Positions 27,434-38,445 are shown, numbered from the stretch's first letter. The stretch is 64,000 nt of DNA from Rhodanobacter sp. Root480 (GCF_001426645.1 NZ_LMEX01000002.1:454322-518321); one strand, 5' to 3'. Numbers and translations are program-made. Notes: generated by a model not told the origin, from the sequence alone.

Positions 27434-28357
27434 TGCGGCCTGAAGGTGAAAGTTAGGTTGCGACGGAACACGCTCTCAAAACCCGTGTACGGCAGAGTCT
27501 TGGTTCGCAGCACCGCATTTTCGACCGAACGACGGCCAGCCTCGTCATACGGGCAGCTCGGATCGACCGTGGCGCTCATCACGTCTCCCCCTGGCAACTG
27601 CACGATATGAACCTGGCATGGAACAGCGGGCATGTTATCCGGCCTTAACCAATTGGGTGTGACCGCATTCTGAATGGCCGCTGCGTACGCATCGCTGAGA
27701 TCGCTGTGGTCGGCGTTGTTGCCCGTTTGCCGTTGGGCCGCTGCCGGCAGATCGGATTGGCCATCGTCCCTGGCGTTTTTCAGGTCCTCCAATTGCTGGC
27801 GCGCCTGCTTCGCCTTGTTGTCCAACTGCTTGGTGCGGTTGGCGGCGGCGTCCATCTTGGCGAACATCTCGTCGATCTGTTTCTGCTTCTCTTCCTTCTG
27901 CTTGGCCATCTTGGCGTCCAGCTCGGCCTGTCGTTGGCGCTGCTTTTCTTCCTGCAGCTTCTTGGCGTCCTCCGCTTTCAGCAGCGCATCGGCGACGATC
28001 CGCTCCTGGTCCTTCACGTCCGGATGCTCGGGCGGCGGCGGCAGGGTTTTCACCTGCGGCGCTTCCACCTGCGGTTTCGGCGGCGGCGTGGCGGGCGGTG
28101 GCGGCACCGTATTGGGGACCGGCTTGGTCTTGACCGACTTGGGTGGCGGACTGCCGGTGGGGCCGATCAGGGTGGCTTCGATGACCGGGCCCTGCAGTTG
28201 CAGCGGCTTGGAGCAGGTGATCGGGTTCATCCAGGCCGGCAGGCCCAGGGCGTTGAAGAAATTCTCGTAACTCGCGCACGGCAACACCGCGAGGAACAGA
28301 AACCCCACGATGCCGATGTGCAGGATGGCGGAAAGTACGACCGCCTTCGGCGTCGCC

Positions 28358-28371
<14 letters not shown>
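27430..28371 (-). CDS. tolA: Tol-Pal inner-membrane spanning protein TolA
   Basis: 313 residues: a short cytoplasmic N-terminus, one transmembrane helix (ILHIGIVGFLFLAVL, about 15-30), a Pro-rich stretch and a long charged coiled-coil domain II (about 120-205, rich in KLQEEKQRQRQAEL-type sequence). The C-terminal TonB-like domain III contains PCQVHIVQLPGGDVMSATV (in part), SCPYDEAGRRSVENAVLR and a final LTFTFRP. TolA transmits the TolQR proton-motive stroke to TolB-Pal. It overlaps tolR by 14 bases and tolB by four. Confidence 0.95.
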
Positions 28372-28822
<451 letters not shown>

Positions 28823-28836
28823 GGCTGCTGCTCCGC

Positions 28837-29523
28837 TCAGGCCGCGTCGTCGGTCTGGATCTGCCGCTGCAGCACGGAGGAGAACTCCTCCTGGAACACG
28901 TCATAGCGCGAAGCGATGCGCTCGACCTTGTTGGCGTAGCGGTTGTACGCCCACTGCGCCGGGATGGCCGCGAACAGGCCCATGGCGGTGGCAATCAGCG
29001 CCTCGGAAATGTGCGGCGCGACCACCGCGATGGTCACGTCCTTCATCTCGCCCAGGCCCTGGAACGCGCCCATGATGCCCCACACGGTGCCGAACAAACC
29101 CACGTACGGGCTGATCGAACCGACGTTGGCCAGGAATTCCAGGTTGCGCTCCAGCAGGCCGATCTCGCGGGTGCCGGTGACCTGCATCGCGCGCTCGGCG
29201 CCCTCGATCACGCTGCGCGTGTCATGCGTCTTGCGCTGGCGCTGGCGGGCGAATTCGCGAAAGCCCGATTCGAAGATGTTCTCGATACCACCGTCGCCAC
29301 CGCCGCGATTGCTCACCTCGCGAAACAGCTGCGCCAGGTCGCCGCCGGACCAGAAGCGCTCCTCGAAGCGTTCGGCGTTCTCCATCGCGGTCTTGGTCTG
29401 CGAATACTTGCGGATGATGATCACCCACGACAGGAAGGAGAACACCAGCAGGACCAGCAGCACCAGTTGCACCGGCAGGCTCGATTGCGCGACCAGCGTG
29501 AAAATATTCAGTCCACCGTTCAT
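28837..29523 (-). CDS. tolQ: MotA/TolQ/ExbB proton-channel protein TolQ
   Basis: 228 residues and three transmembrane helices: about 14-37 (LVLLVLLVFSFLSWVIIIRK, in part), about 135-160 (VGSISPYVGLFGTVWGIMGAF, in part) and about 170-190 (ISEALIATAMGLFAAIPAQWAYN, in part). The GLFGTVWGIM motif is diagnostic of TolQ/ExbB. TolQ forms the proton channel with TolR. It is the first gene of tolQRAB here, 74 bases after ybgC on the same strand. Confidence 0.97.
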   Translation of the reverse strand: MNGGLNIFTLVAQSSLPVQLVLLVLLVFSFLSWVIIIRKYSQTKTAMENAERFEERFWSGGDLAQLFREVSNRGGGDGGIENIFESGFREFARQRQRKTHDTRSVIEGAERAMQVTGTREIGLLERNLEFLANVGSISPYVGLFGTVWGIMGAFQGLGEMKDVTIAVVAPHISEALIATAMGLFAAIPAQWAYNRYANKVERIASRYDVFQEEFSSVLQRQIQTDDAA

Positions 29524-29597
29524 TGCTTGAAGGTTCTCCGCCAGTCGGCTGGGTTGTGGAAGCCAAGGTTATCGTCGTCAGATGCCGGCGAGCGCCA

Positions 29598-30002
29598 TCA
29601 GAACAACCGCGCCACGTCCGGGGGAATCGGCGCCGGTCGCATCTGATGAATGTCCACGCAGGCCACGCGCACGCTGGCGCGAATCAGGCAGATGCCATCC
29701 GCGCGCGTGATCGTCTGGTCGAACAGGATACTGGCTGCGCGCCGCTCCATGACGGCGACCGTTGCCTGCAGTTCATCATCCAGCAGGGCCGGCTTGAGGA
29801 AATCGATCTGCATGCCGCGGACCATGAACGCCAGCCCGGTGGCCTGCTTCAGCGCGAATTGGTCGACCCCCAGCGCGCGCAGCCACTCGCTGCGGGCCCG
29901 TTCCATGAAGCGCAGGTAGCTGGCGTGGTAGACCACGCCGCCCGCATCGGTGTCTTCCCAGTAGACGCGGACAGGCCAGGCGAAAGGGGCGGTCGGGGAC
30001 AT
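29598..30002 (-). CDS. ybgC: Tol-Pal-associated acyl-CoA thioesterase YbgC
   Basis: 134 residues from ATG 30002; a TTG at 30023 would add seven. It has a hotdog fold with the 4-hydroxybenzoyl-CoA-thioesterase signature VYWEDTDAGGVVYHASYLRFMERARSEW (in pieces), where the first Asp of DTDAGG is catalytic. YbgC hydrolyses short-chain acyl-CoA or interacts with acyl carriers in phospholipid metabolism and is classically the first gene of the tol-pal cluster, as here. A REP-like element and ruvB lie upstream. Confidence 0.93.
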   Translation of the reverse strand: MSPTAPFAWPVRVYWEDTDAGGVVYHASYLRFMERARSEWLRALGVDQFALKQATGLAFMVRGMQIDFLKPALLDDELQATVAVMERRAASILFDQTITRADGICLIRASVRVACVDIHQMRPAPIPPDVARLF

Positions 30003-30089
30003 GGGTGGCTCGCGTTTCGACAAAGTGCGACAGCATGCGGCCTGCCTGCGCGATGTTCAAATCCCGGCGACTCCCCGATGCAGCGCACG

Positions 30090-30159
30090 GTGGAAGCGAC
30101 TTCAGTCGCGATGCTTCGTGCGGGAAAAGGCCCGGCATCGCGGCTGAAGCCGCTCCCAC
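30090..30159. repeat. REP-like inverted repeat pair
   Basis: Two 25-base arms, one with GCGACTTCAGTCGCGATGC (30090-30114) and one with GCATCGCGGCTGAAGCCGC (about 30135-30159), are mostly complementary across a 20-base GC-rich loop. One arm also occurs at 9344-9368. It sits between ruvB and ybgC. Confidence 0.65.
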
Positions 30160-30165
30160 GGCAGC

Positions 30166-31206
<1,041 letters not shown>

Positions 31207-31215
31207 TGGCGTTGC

Positions 31216-31333
31216 GGGAATGGGGAATGGGGAATGGGGAATAGGGAATGGAGAATGGGAAGAGCAACCGGCTCGACCCTCGCCGACGATACCTCAGCAG
31301 CAACGCTATACCGATTCCCTATTCCCCATTCCC
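31216..31333. repeat. GGGAATN heptamer array with inverted counterpart (ruvB-kup gap)
   Basis: About six tandem heptamers of GGGAATG (one GGGAATA, one GAGAATG) run from 31216 to 31257. About 55 bases later, 31314-31333 holds three copies in the opposite orientation (ATTCCCT, ATTCCCC, ATTCCC). The arms can form a long stem. Related arrays lie at 34361-34494 and 35964-35991. Confidence 0.75.
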
Positions 31334-31339
31334 GGCGCC

Positions 31340-33241
31340 TCAGATCTCCACCTGCGCCCCCAGCTCGATCAGCCGGTTGCCGGGGATCTGGAAGAACGCG
31401 GTGGCCGGCAGCGCGTTGCGCGACAGGATCACGAACAGCTTGTCGCGCCACAGTGCCATGCCGGGGCGGCGCGCATCGGCCACCACGTTTTCGCGGGACA
31501 GGAAGAAGGTGGTGTCCATCATGTCGAAGCCGAGCCCCTCGCGGCCGCACAGGCTCAGCGCCAGCGGCACATTGGGGTCCTCGGCAAAGCCGAAGCGCAG
31601 TTCCAGGCCGTGGAAATCGCTGCCCATCGCGGTGATCTGCACGCGCTCGGACGCTTCCGCCACCGGCGTTTCCAGGATCTCCACCGTCAGCAGCACGTTG
31701 CGCTCGTGCAGCACCTTGTTGTGCTTGAGGTTGTGCAGCAGCGCGTGGGGCACCGCGTTCTGGTTGGCGGTGAGGAATACGGCGGTGCCCGGCACGCGCA
31801 GCGGCGGGTGCTCGGCGATGTTCTCGATGAACGGCGCCAGGGCGAGGCCGGATTGCTTGATCTCGCGCACCACCAGCTCGCGGCCGCGGCGCCAGGTGGT
31901 CATCATGGTGAAGATCACCACGCCCAGCACCAGCGGGAACCAGCCGCCGTGCGCCACCTTCAGCAGGTTGGCGCCGAAGAACGACAGGTCGATGATCAGG
32001 AACAGCACGCCCACCAGCACCAGCGTGGGCCAGTTCCAGTGCCAGCGCTTGCGCGCCACCACCAGCGCCAGCAGCGTGGTCATGGTCATGGTGCCGGTCA
32101 CCGCGATGCCGTAGGCGGCGCCGAGGTTGTCCGAACTCTGGAAAAACAGCACCGCCACGATCACCAGCACCATCAGCATGCGGTTGACCCACGGCACGAA
32201 GATCTGCCCGGACATCTCGCGCGAGGTGTGCACCACCGCCATGCGCGGCGAATAGCCCAGCGACATCGCCTCGCGGGTCATCGAGAACGCACCGGAAATC
32301 ACCGCCTGCGAGGCGATCACGGCGGCCGCGGTGGCCAACACGATCATCGGGTACAGCAGCGCCTCGGGCACCATCCGGTAGAACGGGCTTTCGATCGCCA
32401 GCGGGTCGCTCAGCAACAACGCGCCCTGTCCGAAATAATTCAGCACCAGCGCGGGCAACACGAACCCGAACCACGCCACGCGTATGGGTTTCTTGCCGAA
32501 GTGGCCCATGTCCGCGTACAGCGCCTCGGCACCGGTCAGCGCCAGCACCACGCCACCCAGCGCGATGAACGAGGTGTCGCCGTGGCGGATGAAAAAGCGC
32601 ACCCCGTGCCAGGGATTGAGCGCATACAACACTTCGGGGTTGGCCAGGATCTGTCGCGCGCCGAGCAGCGCCAGCACCAGGAACCACACCGTCATCACCG
32701 GTGCGAACGCCTTGCCGACCTTGTGCGTGCCATAGCGCTGCACCGCGAACATGCACAGCAGGATCACCAGCGCAATCCACACCACGTATTGCCCCAGCCC
32801 CGGCGCGGCAATCTGCAGGCCTTCCACCGCACCCAGCACCGAGATGGCGGGGGTGATCACGCCGTCGCCGTAGAACAGCGACGCGCCGAAGATGCCGAAC
32901 GCGGCCAGCGTCCAGCGCGCCCGCGCCGAGCCGCTCATCGAACGCTGCGCCAGCGCCATCAGCGCCATGATGCCGCCCTCGCCCTTGTTGTCCGCGCGCA
33001 TCACGAAGGTCACGTATTTCAGCGACACCACGATCACCAGCGACCAGAACACCAGCGACAGCACGCCCAGCACGGCCGCCGGCGTGGGCGTCATGCCGTG
33101 GGTGCCGAGGGTTTCCTTCATGGTGTACAGCGGGCTGGTGCCGATATCGCCGAACACCACGCCGATGGCGCCCAGCGCCAGCGCCGTCACCCGGCGCCTG
33201 GTCTCGGGCGATACCTCGCCGCCGGCGTTTTCCGTGTGCAC
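31340..33241 (-). CDS. kup: Low-affinity potassium transporter Kup
   Basis: 633 residues. The N-terminal hallmark ALGAIGVVFGDIGTSPLYTMKE (in pieces, about 22-45) and about 12 transmembrane helices up to residue 450 mark the KUP/HAK/KT family. YGDGVITPAISVLGAVEG and LTGAEALYADMGHFG are further signatures. The C-terminal cytosolic domain (about 450-633) is complete. It imports K+ with protons across the inner membrane. It lies two bases past the ruvA stop, so it is probably co-transcribed with ruvCA, an unusual but recurring arrangement in this group. Confidence 0.95.
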   Translation of the reverse strand: MHTENAGGEVSPETRRRVTALALGAIGVVFGDIGTSPLYTMKETLGTHGMTPTPAAVLGVLSLVFWSLVIVVSLKYVTFVMRADNKGEGGIMALMALAQRSMSGSARARWTLAAFGIFGASLFYGDGVITPAISVLGAVEGLQIAAPGLGQYVVWIALVILLCMFAVQRYGTHKVGKAFAPVMTVWFLVLALLGARQILANPEVLYALNPWHGVRFFIRHGDTSFIALGGVVLALTGAEALYADMGHFGKKPIRVAWFGFVLPALVLNYFGQGALLLSDPLAIESPFYRMVPEALLYPMIVLATAAAVIASQAVISGAFSMTREAMSLGYSPRMAVVHTSREMSGQIFVPWVNRMLMVLVIVAVLFFQSSDNLGAAYGIAVTGTMTMTTLLALVVARKRWHWNWPTLVLVGVLFLIIDLSFFGANLLKVAHGGWFPLVLGVVIFTMMTTWRRGRELVVREIKQSGLALAPFIENIAEHPPLRVPGTAVFLTANQNAVPHALLHNLKHNKVLHERNVLLTVEILETPVAEASERVQITAMGSDFHGLELRFGFAEDPNVPLALSLCGREGLGFDMMDTTFFLSRENVVADARRPGMALWRDKLFVILSRNALPATAFFQIPGNRLIELGAQVEI

Positions 33242-33243
33242 GG

Positions 33244-33840
33244 TCAGGCCCCCAGCGCGGCGCGCAGCGCCTTGCGGATGATCGCCTCGGCGCTGTCGCC
33301 CTCGGCAGCAACCTTCTGCACCAATCGCGTGACTTCCACCGGCTTGTAGCCCAGTTGCTGCAGCGCCACGGTGGCTTCGCCGGCCGCATCCAGCGGCGCA
33401 GCGGCGCCGGGCAACGTGGTGCCGGGCAGGCTGGACAGGCCGTCGACGCGATCGCGCAACTCCACCACGATGCGCTCGGCGGTCTTCTTGCCGATACCGG
33501 GAATCTTGGTCAGCGCCACCACATCGCCCGCCTGCACCAGCCGCGCGAAGTGGTCGGTGGAAACGCCCGACAGCACCGCCAGCGCGATCTTCGCGCCGAT
33601 GCCGCTGACCTTGAGCAGGTTGCGAAACAGCGTGCGCTCGCTCTCGCGCAGGAAACCGTACAGCGCCGCGCTGTCTTCCTTCACCGCGTAATGGGTCAGC
33701 AGGATCACTTCCTTGCCGATGCCGGGCAGGTCGTAGATGGTGGACATCGGCGCGTCCACCTCGTAGCCGAGGCCGCCCACCTCGACCAGCAGCGAGGGCG
33801 GTTGCTTCGACAGCAGCGTGCCGCGCAGACGACCGATCAC
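33244..33840 (-). CDS. ruvA: Holliday junction DNA-binding protein RuvA
   Basis: 198 residues from GTG 33840, which overlaps the ruvC stop (GTGA). It begins as RuvA should ([28 protein letters not shown], in pieces). Domain II holds two helix-hairpin-helix motifs ([18 protein letters not shown] and [19 protein letters not shown]), and domain III (about 150-198) binds RuvB ([16 protein letters not shown]). The RuvA tetramer grips the Holliday junction and loads RuvB. Confidence 0.97.
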   Translation of the reverse strand: MIGRLRGTLLSKQPPSLLVEVGGLGYEVDAPMSTIYDLPGIGKEVILLTHYAVKEDSAALYGFLRESERTLFRNLLKVSGIGAKIALAVLSGVSTDHFARLVQAGDVVALTKIPGIGKKTAERIVVELRDRVDGLSSLPGTTLPGAAAPLDAAGEATVALQQLGYKPVEVTRLVQKVAAEGDSAEAIIRKALRAALGA

Positions 33841-34409
33841 CGGCGCCGCCTCCAGGCCGTGCGCGGGATGCCCACGCGGGCCAGGCTGGCGCGGGTATGC
33901 GCGTGCGTCACCGCAATCGCCAGCGCATCGGCGGCGTCCGCCTGGAGCGGGCCTTTCAGCCCCAGCAAAATGCCGATCATGTGCTGTACCTGCGCCTTGT
34001 CGCCGCGTCCGCTGCCGACCACGGACTGTTTCACTTCGGTTGCCGCATATTCGTGCACCGTGATCCCCTGGCTGACTACCGCACAGATCGCGGCACCGCG
34101 CGCCTGCCCCAGCTTCAACGCCGAATCCGGGTTGCGCGCCATGAACACGCGCTCGATACCGCACTCGGCCGGTTGATGGGCGGCGATGATGTCACACAGT
34201 TCGTCAAAGATGCGTTTCAGCCGCAACGGAAACGTGGCCTCGCCCGCCACCGCCAGCGCGCCGTGGAACACATGGGTCAACTTGCCCGTGCCATCCACGT
34301 CGATGATGCCCACGCCCGTGCGCTGGCTGCCGGGGTCGATACCCAGGATGCGTACCGCATGGGATTCGGGATTCGGGATTCGGGATTCGGTCAAAGCCAC
34401 GACTCGCAC
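33837..34409 (-). CDS. ruvC: Crossover junction endodeoxyribonuclease RuvC, N-terminus partly encoded by heptamer repeats
   Basis: 190 residues if ATG 34409 is used. The catalytic core starts [13 protein letters not shown], whose Asp is the first active-site residue. [21 protein letters not shown] carries a second acidic residue, and [15 protein letters not shown] carries the last ones. RuvC cleaves Holliday junctions in concert with RuvAB. RuvC normally starts right at RILGIDPG, but no ATG/GTG/TTG codes for that position in frame. All in-frame starts (ATG 34409, GTG 34400, TTG 34394) lie beyond a GAATCCC heptamer array, so residues [11 protein letters not shown] are read from the repeat. Confidence 0.93.
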   Translation of the reverse strand: MRVVALTESRIPNPESHAVRILGIDPGSQRTGVGIIDVDGTGKLTHVFHGALAVAGEATFPLRLKRIFDELCDIIAAHQPAECGIERVFMARNPDSALKLGQARGAAICAVVSQGITVHEYAATEVKQSVVGSGRGDKAQVQHMIGILLGLKGPLQADAADALAIAVTHAHTRASLARVGIPRTAWRRRR

Positions 34410-34494
34410 CTTCTCACTTCGCGAGCGCTGGAGCGAGCCGTGGGGCTCGCCTGATCGCGCTTTTGCGAATCACGAATCCCGAATCCCGAATCCC
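34361..34494. repeat. GGGATTC heptamer array and inverted counterpart at the ruvC start
   Basis: Four tandem GGGATTC heptamers (34361-34388) lie inside the 5' end of ruvC. Three GAATCCC copies in opposite orientation lie at 34474-34494, about 85 bases away, in the ruvC-yebC gap. The two arms can pair. Confidence 0.75.
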
Positions 34495-34508
34495 GACGCC
34501 TTGCTGCT

Positions 34509-35231
34509 TCACGCCGGCAGCAAGGCGTTATGCGACACGTCGCTCACATCATCCAGCGCATCGAGTTTTTCGAGCAGGTCGATCAGGGTTTCCTGAGCTT
34601 CCTCCGGCACCGCCACGCGATTGTTGGGGCGCATCACCACGCCGGCGTGCGAGGCATCCAGGCCCGCGGCGATCAATGCCTGCTGCACGGCTTCGAAGCT
34701 GTCCGGCGCGCACAGCACGGCACTTTCGCCGTTCTCGTTGATGACGTCGTCGGCACCGGCTTCCAGCGCCGCTTCCAGCACCTTTTCCTCGGCTGCCTCG
34801 TCGCCGCCGGTCTCGAACACCAGCTCGCCGCAGCGGTTGAACTGGAACGCCACCGAGCCGGTGGTACCCAGGTTGCCACCGTGCTTGGTCAACGCGTGGC
34901 GCACGTCGGCCACGGTGCGTACGGGGTTGTCGGTGAAGCAGTCGATGATCAGCGCGATGCCGGCCGGGCCGTAGCCCTCGTAGCGCAGCTCCTGCATGTC
35001 GGCGCCGCCGTCGGTGCCGGCGCCGCGCTTGATCGCGCGGTCGATGGTGTCGCGGGTCATGTTGGCCGACAGCGCCTTGTCCACCGCGGCGCGCAGTCGC
35101 GGGTTGCCTCCAGGGTCGGCCACGCCGGCACGCGTGGCGACGGTGATTTCGCGGATCAGCTTGGTGAATACCTTGGCGCGCTTGGCGTCTTCGGCGTTCT
35201 TGCGACCTTCGATGGACGGGCCTCTACCCAT
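34509..35231 (-). CDS. yebC: YebC/PmpR family regulatory protein
   Basis: 240 residues from ATG 35231 (MGRGPSIEGRKNAEDAKRAKVFTKL, in pieces), the conserved family N-terminus. An upstream ATG at 35261 would add ten residues. Family hallmarks include AVDKALSANMTRDTIDRAIKRG (in pieces), EGYGPAGIALIIDCFTDNPVRT and KHGGNLGTTGSVAFQF. YebC-type proteins act as transcriptional regulators and have been tied to relief of ribosome stalling at proline-rich stretches. It precedes ruvCA, as in many proteobacteria. Confidence 0.95.
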   Translation of the reverse strand: MGRGPSIEGRKNAEDAKRAKVFTKLIREITVATRAGVADPGGNPRLRAAVDKALSANMTRDTIDRAIKRGAGTDGGADMQELRYEGYGPAGIALIIDCFTDNPVRTVADVRHALTKHGGNLGTTGSVAFQFNRCGELVFETGGDEAAEEKVLEAALEAGADDVINENGESAVLCAPDSFEAVQQALIAAGLDASHAGVVMRPNNRVAVPEEAQETLIDLLEKLDALDDVSDVSHNALLPA

Positions 35232-35324
35232 GGCGTTGCCTGCACTCGACTCATTGGACAAGCGGCCAATTTTACCTGATTTCCGCCCCGGTGCCGGTAC
35301 CTGCGTACGCGTGCCGCAGCCTGC

Positions 35325-35960
35325 TCACTCGACGGGGAAGTGGCCATCGCGCAGGAAAAGCCCCGCTCGCCGCGCCACATCGGCCGAAAACAGCAGTCCG
35401 GTGTGGTTGGCTTCCACCACGCAATGCGCGGTCAGGCCGGCCAGGCGGGTTTCCTCGACCGCCACGGTACCGTCGTGCTCGCCGTCCAGATGGCCGAGCA
35501 CGGCCCCCAGCCCCAGCGGCGTGCAGCCGGCGATCACGCCCACTTCGCGGGTGCCGGTCCAGCGCTCGAAGCCCTGCTCCAGCAGCTCGCGGTTATGGCC
35601 AAGCAACACCTCGCCGCCGCGTCCCCACGCGGAAAAATTGCGGGCCGCGGCGCTGCCTTTCAGCGGCGAGCCCAGGCAGACGACACGCCCGGACGGCAAC
35701 TCGGCACCCAGGCAGGCGCGCAGCGCCAGCAGGCCGCCGAGGCTGTGGCCCACCAGATGCACTGGCTCGCCATCGGCACCCAGCGCAAGCATGCGAGCCT
35801 GCAACTTGTCGAGGATGCGCTGCTGGGTGGCGGCCACACTCAAGTAGTCGAAGCGATCGACCTGGAACCCCGCCTCGCCCAGCCGGCGATGCAGCATGGC
35901 CAGCGCGAAGCCGCGCATCCACAGGCCATGCAGCAGGATCACGTGATCGGACATCGACAT
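35325..35960 (-). CDS. Alpha/beta-hydrolase, lipase/PGAP1-like
   Basis: 211 residues. The nucleophile elbow GHSLGG places the catalytic serine at S73, the oxyanion-hole segment HGLWMRG lies near the N-terminus, and a late histidine sits in EANHTGLLF. DGEHDGTVAV supplies a candidate acid residue. No signal peptide, so cytoplasmic. Similar short hydrolases in this group are annotated as esterase/lipase or permease-like; the substrate is unknown. The start is MSMSDHV (35960) or MSDHV (35954). A heptamer array begins just upstream. Confidence 0.85.
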   Translation of the reverse strand: MSMSDHVILLHGLWMRGFALAMLHRRLGEAGFQVDRFDYLSVAATQQRILDKLQARMLALGADGEPVHLVGHSLGGLLALRACLGAELPSGRVVCLGSPLKGSAAARNFSAWGRGGEVLLGHNRELLEQGFERWTGTREVGVIAGCTPLGLGAVLGHLDGEHDGTVAVEETRLAGLTAHCVVEANHTGLLFSADVARRAGLFLRDGHFPVE

Positions 35961-35963
35961 CCG

Positions 35964-35991
35964 GGGAATGAGGAATAGGGAATGGGGAATC
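35964..35991. repeat. GGGAATN heptamer array (hydrolase-aspS gap)
   Basis: Four heptamers (GGGAATG, AGGAATA, GGGAATG, GGGAATC) in tandem, in the same orientation as the array at 31216. Only a single inverted ATTCCC follows, at the aspS stop near 36032. Confidence 0.65.
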
Positions 35992-36033
35992 GCAAAAGCG
36001 GGACATGGCGAACCATGCCCCGCGTTCTACACC

Positions 36034-37788
36034 TTATTCCCTGACGGCCACGTGCAGCTCCTTGAGCTGCGCGGCGTCCACCATCGAGGGCGCGTCGGTC
36101 ATCAGATCCTGCGCGCTGGTGGTCTTGGGGAAGGCGATCACGTCGCGGATCGACTCGGTGCCGGCCATCAACGCGGCGATGCGGTCGATGCCGAACGCCA
36201 GGCCGCCGTGCGGCGGCGCGCCGAACTTCAAGGCTTTCAGCAGGAAGCCGAACTTGGCCTCGGCCTCGTCCGCGCCGATGCCCAGCAGTTCGAACACCGT
36301 GCTCTGCATCTCCGGTCGATGGATACGGATCGAGCCACCGCCGATCTCGTTGCCGTTCAGCACCATGTCGTAGCCGCGGCTGACCGCATTGTGCGGGTCG
36401 GCGCGCAACTGCGCGGCGTCATCCACCTTGGGCGCGGTGAACGGGTGATGCAGGGCCACGAAGCGCTGGGCCTCGTCGTCGTATTCGAACATCGGGAAAT
36501 CGGTGACCCACAGCGGCTTCCAGCCTTCCTCGACCAGGCCGCGATCCTTGCCGACCTTCAGCCGCAGCGCGCCCATGAAATCGGTGACGGTTTTCCAGGC
36601 GCCGGCGCCGAAGAACACGATGTCGCCGGTCTGCGCACCGGTGGTTTGCAGCACACCCTCCAGCGCCGCGTCGTCGAGGAACTTCGCCACCGGCGAATTG
36701 ATGCCGTCGCGACCTTTCGCCAGATCCTCGACTTTCAGCCAGGCCAGACCCTTGGCACCGTAGCGCGCGGCGTACTCGGTCAAGCCGTCGATGTCCTTGC
36801 GCGACAGCGTGCTGCCGCCGGGCACGCGCAGCGCGGCCACGCGGCCGCCCGCATCGTTGGCCGGGCCGGCGAACACCTTGAACTCGACATGCTTGACCGC
36901 CTCGGCCACGTCCACCAGCTCCAGCGCAATGCGCAGGTCGGGCTTGTCCGAACCGAAGCGACGCATCGCCTCGGCCCAGGTCATGCGCGGGAAGCTGGCA
37001 TCGAGTTCGACACCTTGCACTTCGCGGAATACGTGGCGGATCAATTCCTCCACGAAGTCCTGCACGTCCTGCTCCTCGACGAAGGCGAACTCCAGGTCGA
37101 GCTGGGTGAATTCGGGCTGGCGGTCAGCGCGCAGATCCTCATCGCGGAAGCAGCGGGCGATCTGGTAGTAGCGGTCGAAGCCGGCCACCATCAGGATCTG
37201 CTTGAACAACTGCGGCGACTGCGGCAGCGCGTAGAACTGGCCCGGGTGCACGCGGCTGGGCACGAGATAATCACGGGCGCCTTCGGGCGTGGCCTTGGTC
37301 AGGATCGGCGTCTCCACATCCTGGAAACCGCGCTCGTCCAGATAGCGGCGCAGCGTCTGCACCAGACGGATGCGCTTGCGCATCATCGCCTGCATCTCGG
37401 GGCGGCGCAGGTCGAGGTAGCGGTAGGTCATCCGCATGTCCTCGTTCGGGTTCTCGTGCAGCGCGAACGGCAGGTCCTTCGCGGCGTTGAGGATCTCGAC
37501 CTTGTCGGCCAGCAGCTCGATCGTGCCGGTTTTCAGCTTGTCGTTGACCGACAGCCGCGGGCGGATGGTGCCGGTGACGCGCAGGCAGTACTCGTTGCCG
37601 ATCTCGCCAGCCACCGCAAACGCGTCGGCGTTGTCGCGCTCGACCACCACCTGTGCCAGCCCTTCATGGTCGCGCAGGTCGACGAAGGCCACATGGGCCT
37701 GCAAACGGATCTTGTTGACCCAGCCGCACAGGGTGACGGTCTGGCCGATCAGCGACTCGTCGATGAGGCCGCAAAGATGCGTACGCAT
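36034..37788 (-). CDS. aspS: Aspartate--tRNA ligase
   Basis: 584 residues, a bacterial-type class II synthetase. An N-terminal OB fold ([23 protein letters not shown], in pieces) precedes motif 2 ([22 protein letters not shown], in pieces) and the bacterial insertion domain (GAD, about 290-420). Motif 3 is [20 protein letters not shown] 37788 is the family start; longer frames run into Arg-rich noise. It charges tRNA-Asp. The fmdB-like gene lies 91 bases upstream on the same strand. Confidence 0.97.
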   Translation of the reverse strand: MRTHLCGLIDESLIGQTVTLCGWVNKIRLQAHVAFVDLRDHEGLAQVVVERDNADAFAVAGEIGNEYCLRVTGTIRPRLSVNDKLKTGTIELLADKVEILNAAKDLPFALHENPNEDMRMTYRYLDLRRPEMQAMMRKRIRLVQTLRRYLDERGFQDVETPILTKATPEGARDYLVPSRVHPGQFYALPQSPQLFKQILMVAGFDRYYQIARCFRDEDLRADRQPEFTQLDLEFAFVEEQDVQDFVEELIRHVFREVQGVELDASFPRMTWAEAMRRFGSDKPDLRIALELVDVAEAVKHVEFKVFAGPANDAGGRVAALRVPGGSTLSRKDIDGLTEYAARYGAKGLAWLKVEDLAKGRDGINSPVAKFLDDAALEGVLQTTGAQTGDIVFFGAGAWKTVTDFMGALRLKVGKDRGLVEEGWKPLWVTDFPMFEYDDEAQRFVALHHPFTAPKVDDAAQLRADPHNAVSRGYDMVLNGNEIGGGSIRIHRPEMQSTVFELLGIGADEAEAKFGFLLKALKFGAPPHGGLAFGIDRIAALMAGTESIRDVIAFPKTTSAQDLMTDAPSMVDAAQLKELHVAVRE

Positions 37789-37879
37789 GCGCTTGGAACT
37801 CCGGGCCGCGTTGGCGGCAAAAACGGGGGAAAAGACTGCGAATCTTACCACCGCCGCCGATGGCTGCGGCGGCGGCGAC

Positions 37880-38182
37880 TCAGCTCTTGCTGCCGGCCGA
37901 CGGCGCCGGAGCGGGCGATGGCGCGGGCGCCGGGGCCGGGCTGGCGGCCGGTTTCGCGGCGACGCTGTGGTCACCGGCGAGGTTGCGCTTCTTGTCGCCA
38001 TCCTTCTTGAAGTCGGTCTCGTACCAGCCGCTGCCCGCCAGCCGGAACGACGGCGCGCTCACCATCCGGTGCAATTGCGGCTCGCCGCAGGCGGGGCAGA
38101 CCGTGGGATCGGCATCGGACAATTTCTGCAGATGGTCGAAGTGATGGCCGCAATGCTTGCATTCGAATTCGTAGATGGGCAT
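37880..38182 (-). CDS. FmdB family zinc-ribbon protein
   Basis: 100 residues from ATG 38182. [21 protein letters not shown] (in part) is the classic FmdB/CxxC_CXXC_SSSS start. Zinc ligands are C8, C11, C29 and C32. [18 protein letters not shown] closes the fold, and an Ala/Pro low-complexity tail follows. Function is not established, though members are often paired with aspS, as here. Confidence 0.9.
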   Translation of the reverse strand: MPIYEFECKHCGHHFDHLQKLSDADPTVCPACGEPQLHRMVSAPSFRLAGSGWYETDFKKDGDKKRNLAGDHSVAAKPAASPAPAPAPSPAPAPSAGSKS

Positions 38183-38355
38183 GAAAAACTCCGTAGTCGA
38201 TCGATCGCGATGGCGATGGAAACTCGCCATTATCGACCCGCAACACCGGATTTCAACGTACCACCGTACCCATGGGCGCAACCGCCCCGCCGGCGTAGTC
38301 TCGGCGCCCGGGCATGCGAAAGCGCGGCCATCGCCGGGGTCGCAGCTCCATTTGG

Positions 38356-38371
38356 ACGTCTATACGTCTAT
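38356..38371 (+). promoter_or_regulatory. Tandem ACGTCTAT operator-like repeat over the receptor promoter
   Basis: ACGTCTAT occurs twice without a gap (38356-38371), and the second copy touches the -35 box. Each unit resembles the AGACGTCT half of a MetJ box. A DNA-binding repressor at this site would block the promoter. The identity of the regulator is inference. Confidence 0.5.
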
Positions 38372-38399
38372 TGACGCGCGCGACAAGTAAGCCTAACCT
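38371..38399 (+). promoter_or_regulatory. Sigma-70 promoter of the 38.4-kb TonB receptor
   Basis: TTGACG at 38371-38376 and TAACCT at 38394-38399 with a 17-base spacer. The leader to ATG 38446 would be about 40 bases. Confidence 0.5.
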
Positions 38400-38445
38400 G
38401 CAGCCCGTTGCACTGCAGCAATTCCTTCCCCACGGAAATCCCCCC

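Noticed and set aside
35968..38010. 680-codon plus-strand frame opposite aspS
   Set aside because: Shadow of aspS, whose class II synthetase motifs are intact.
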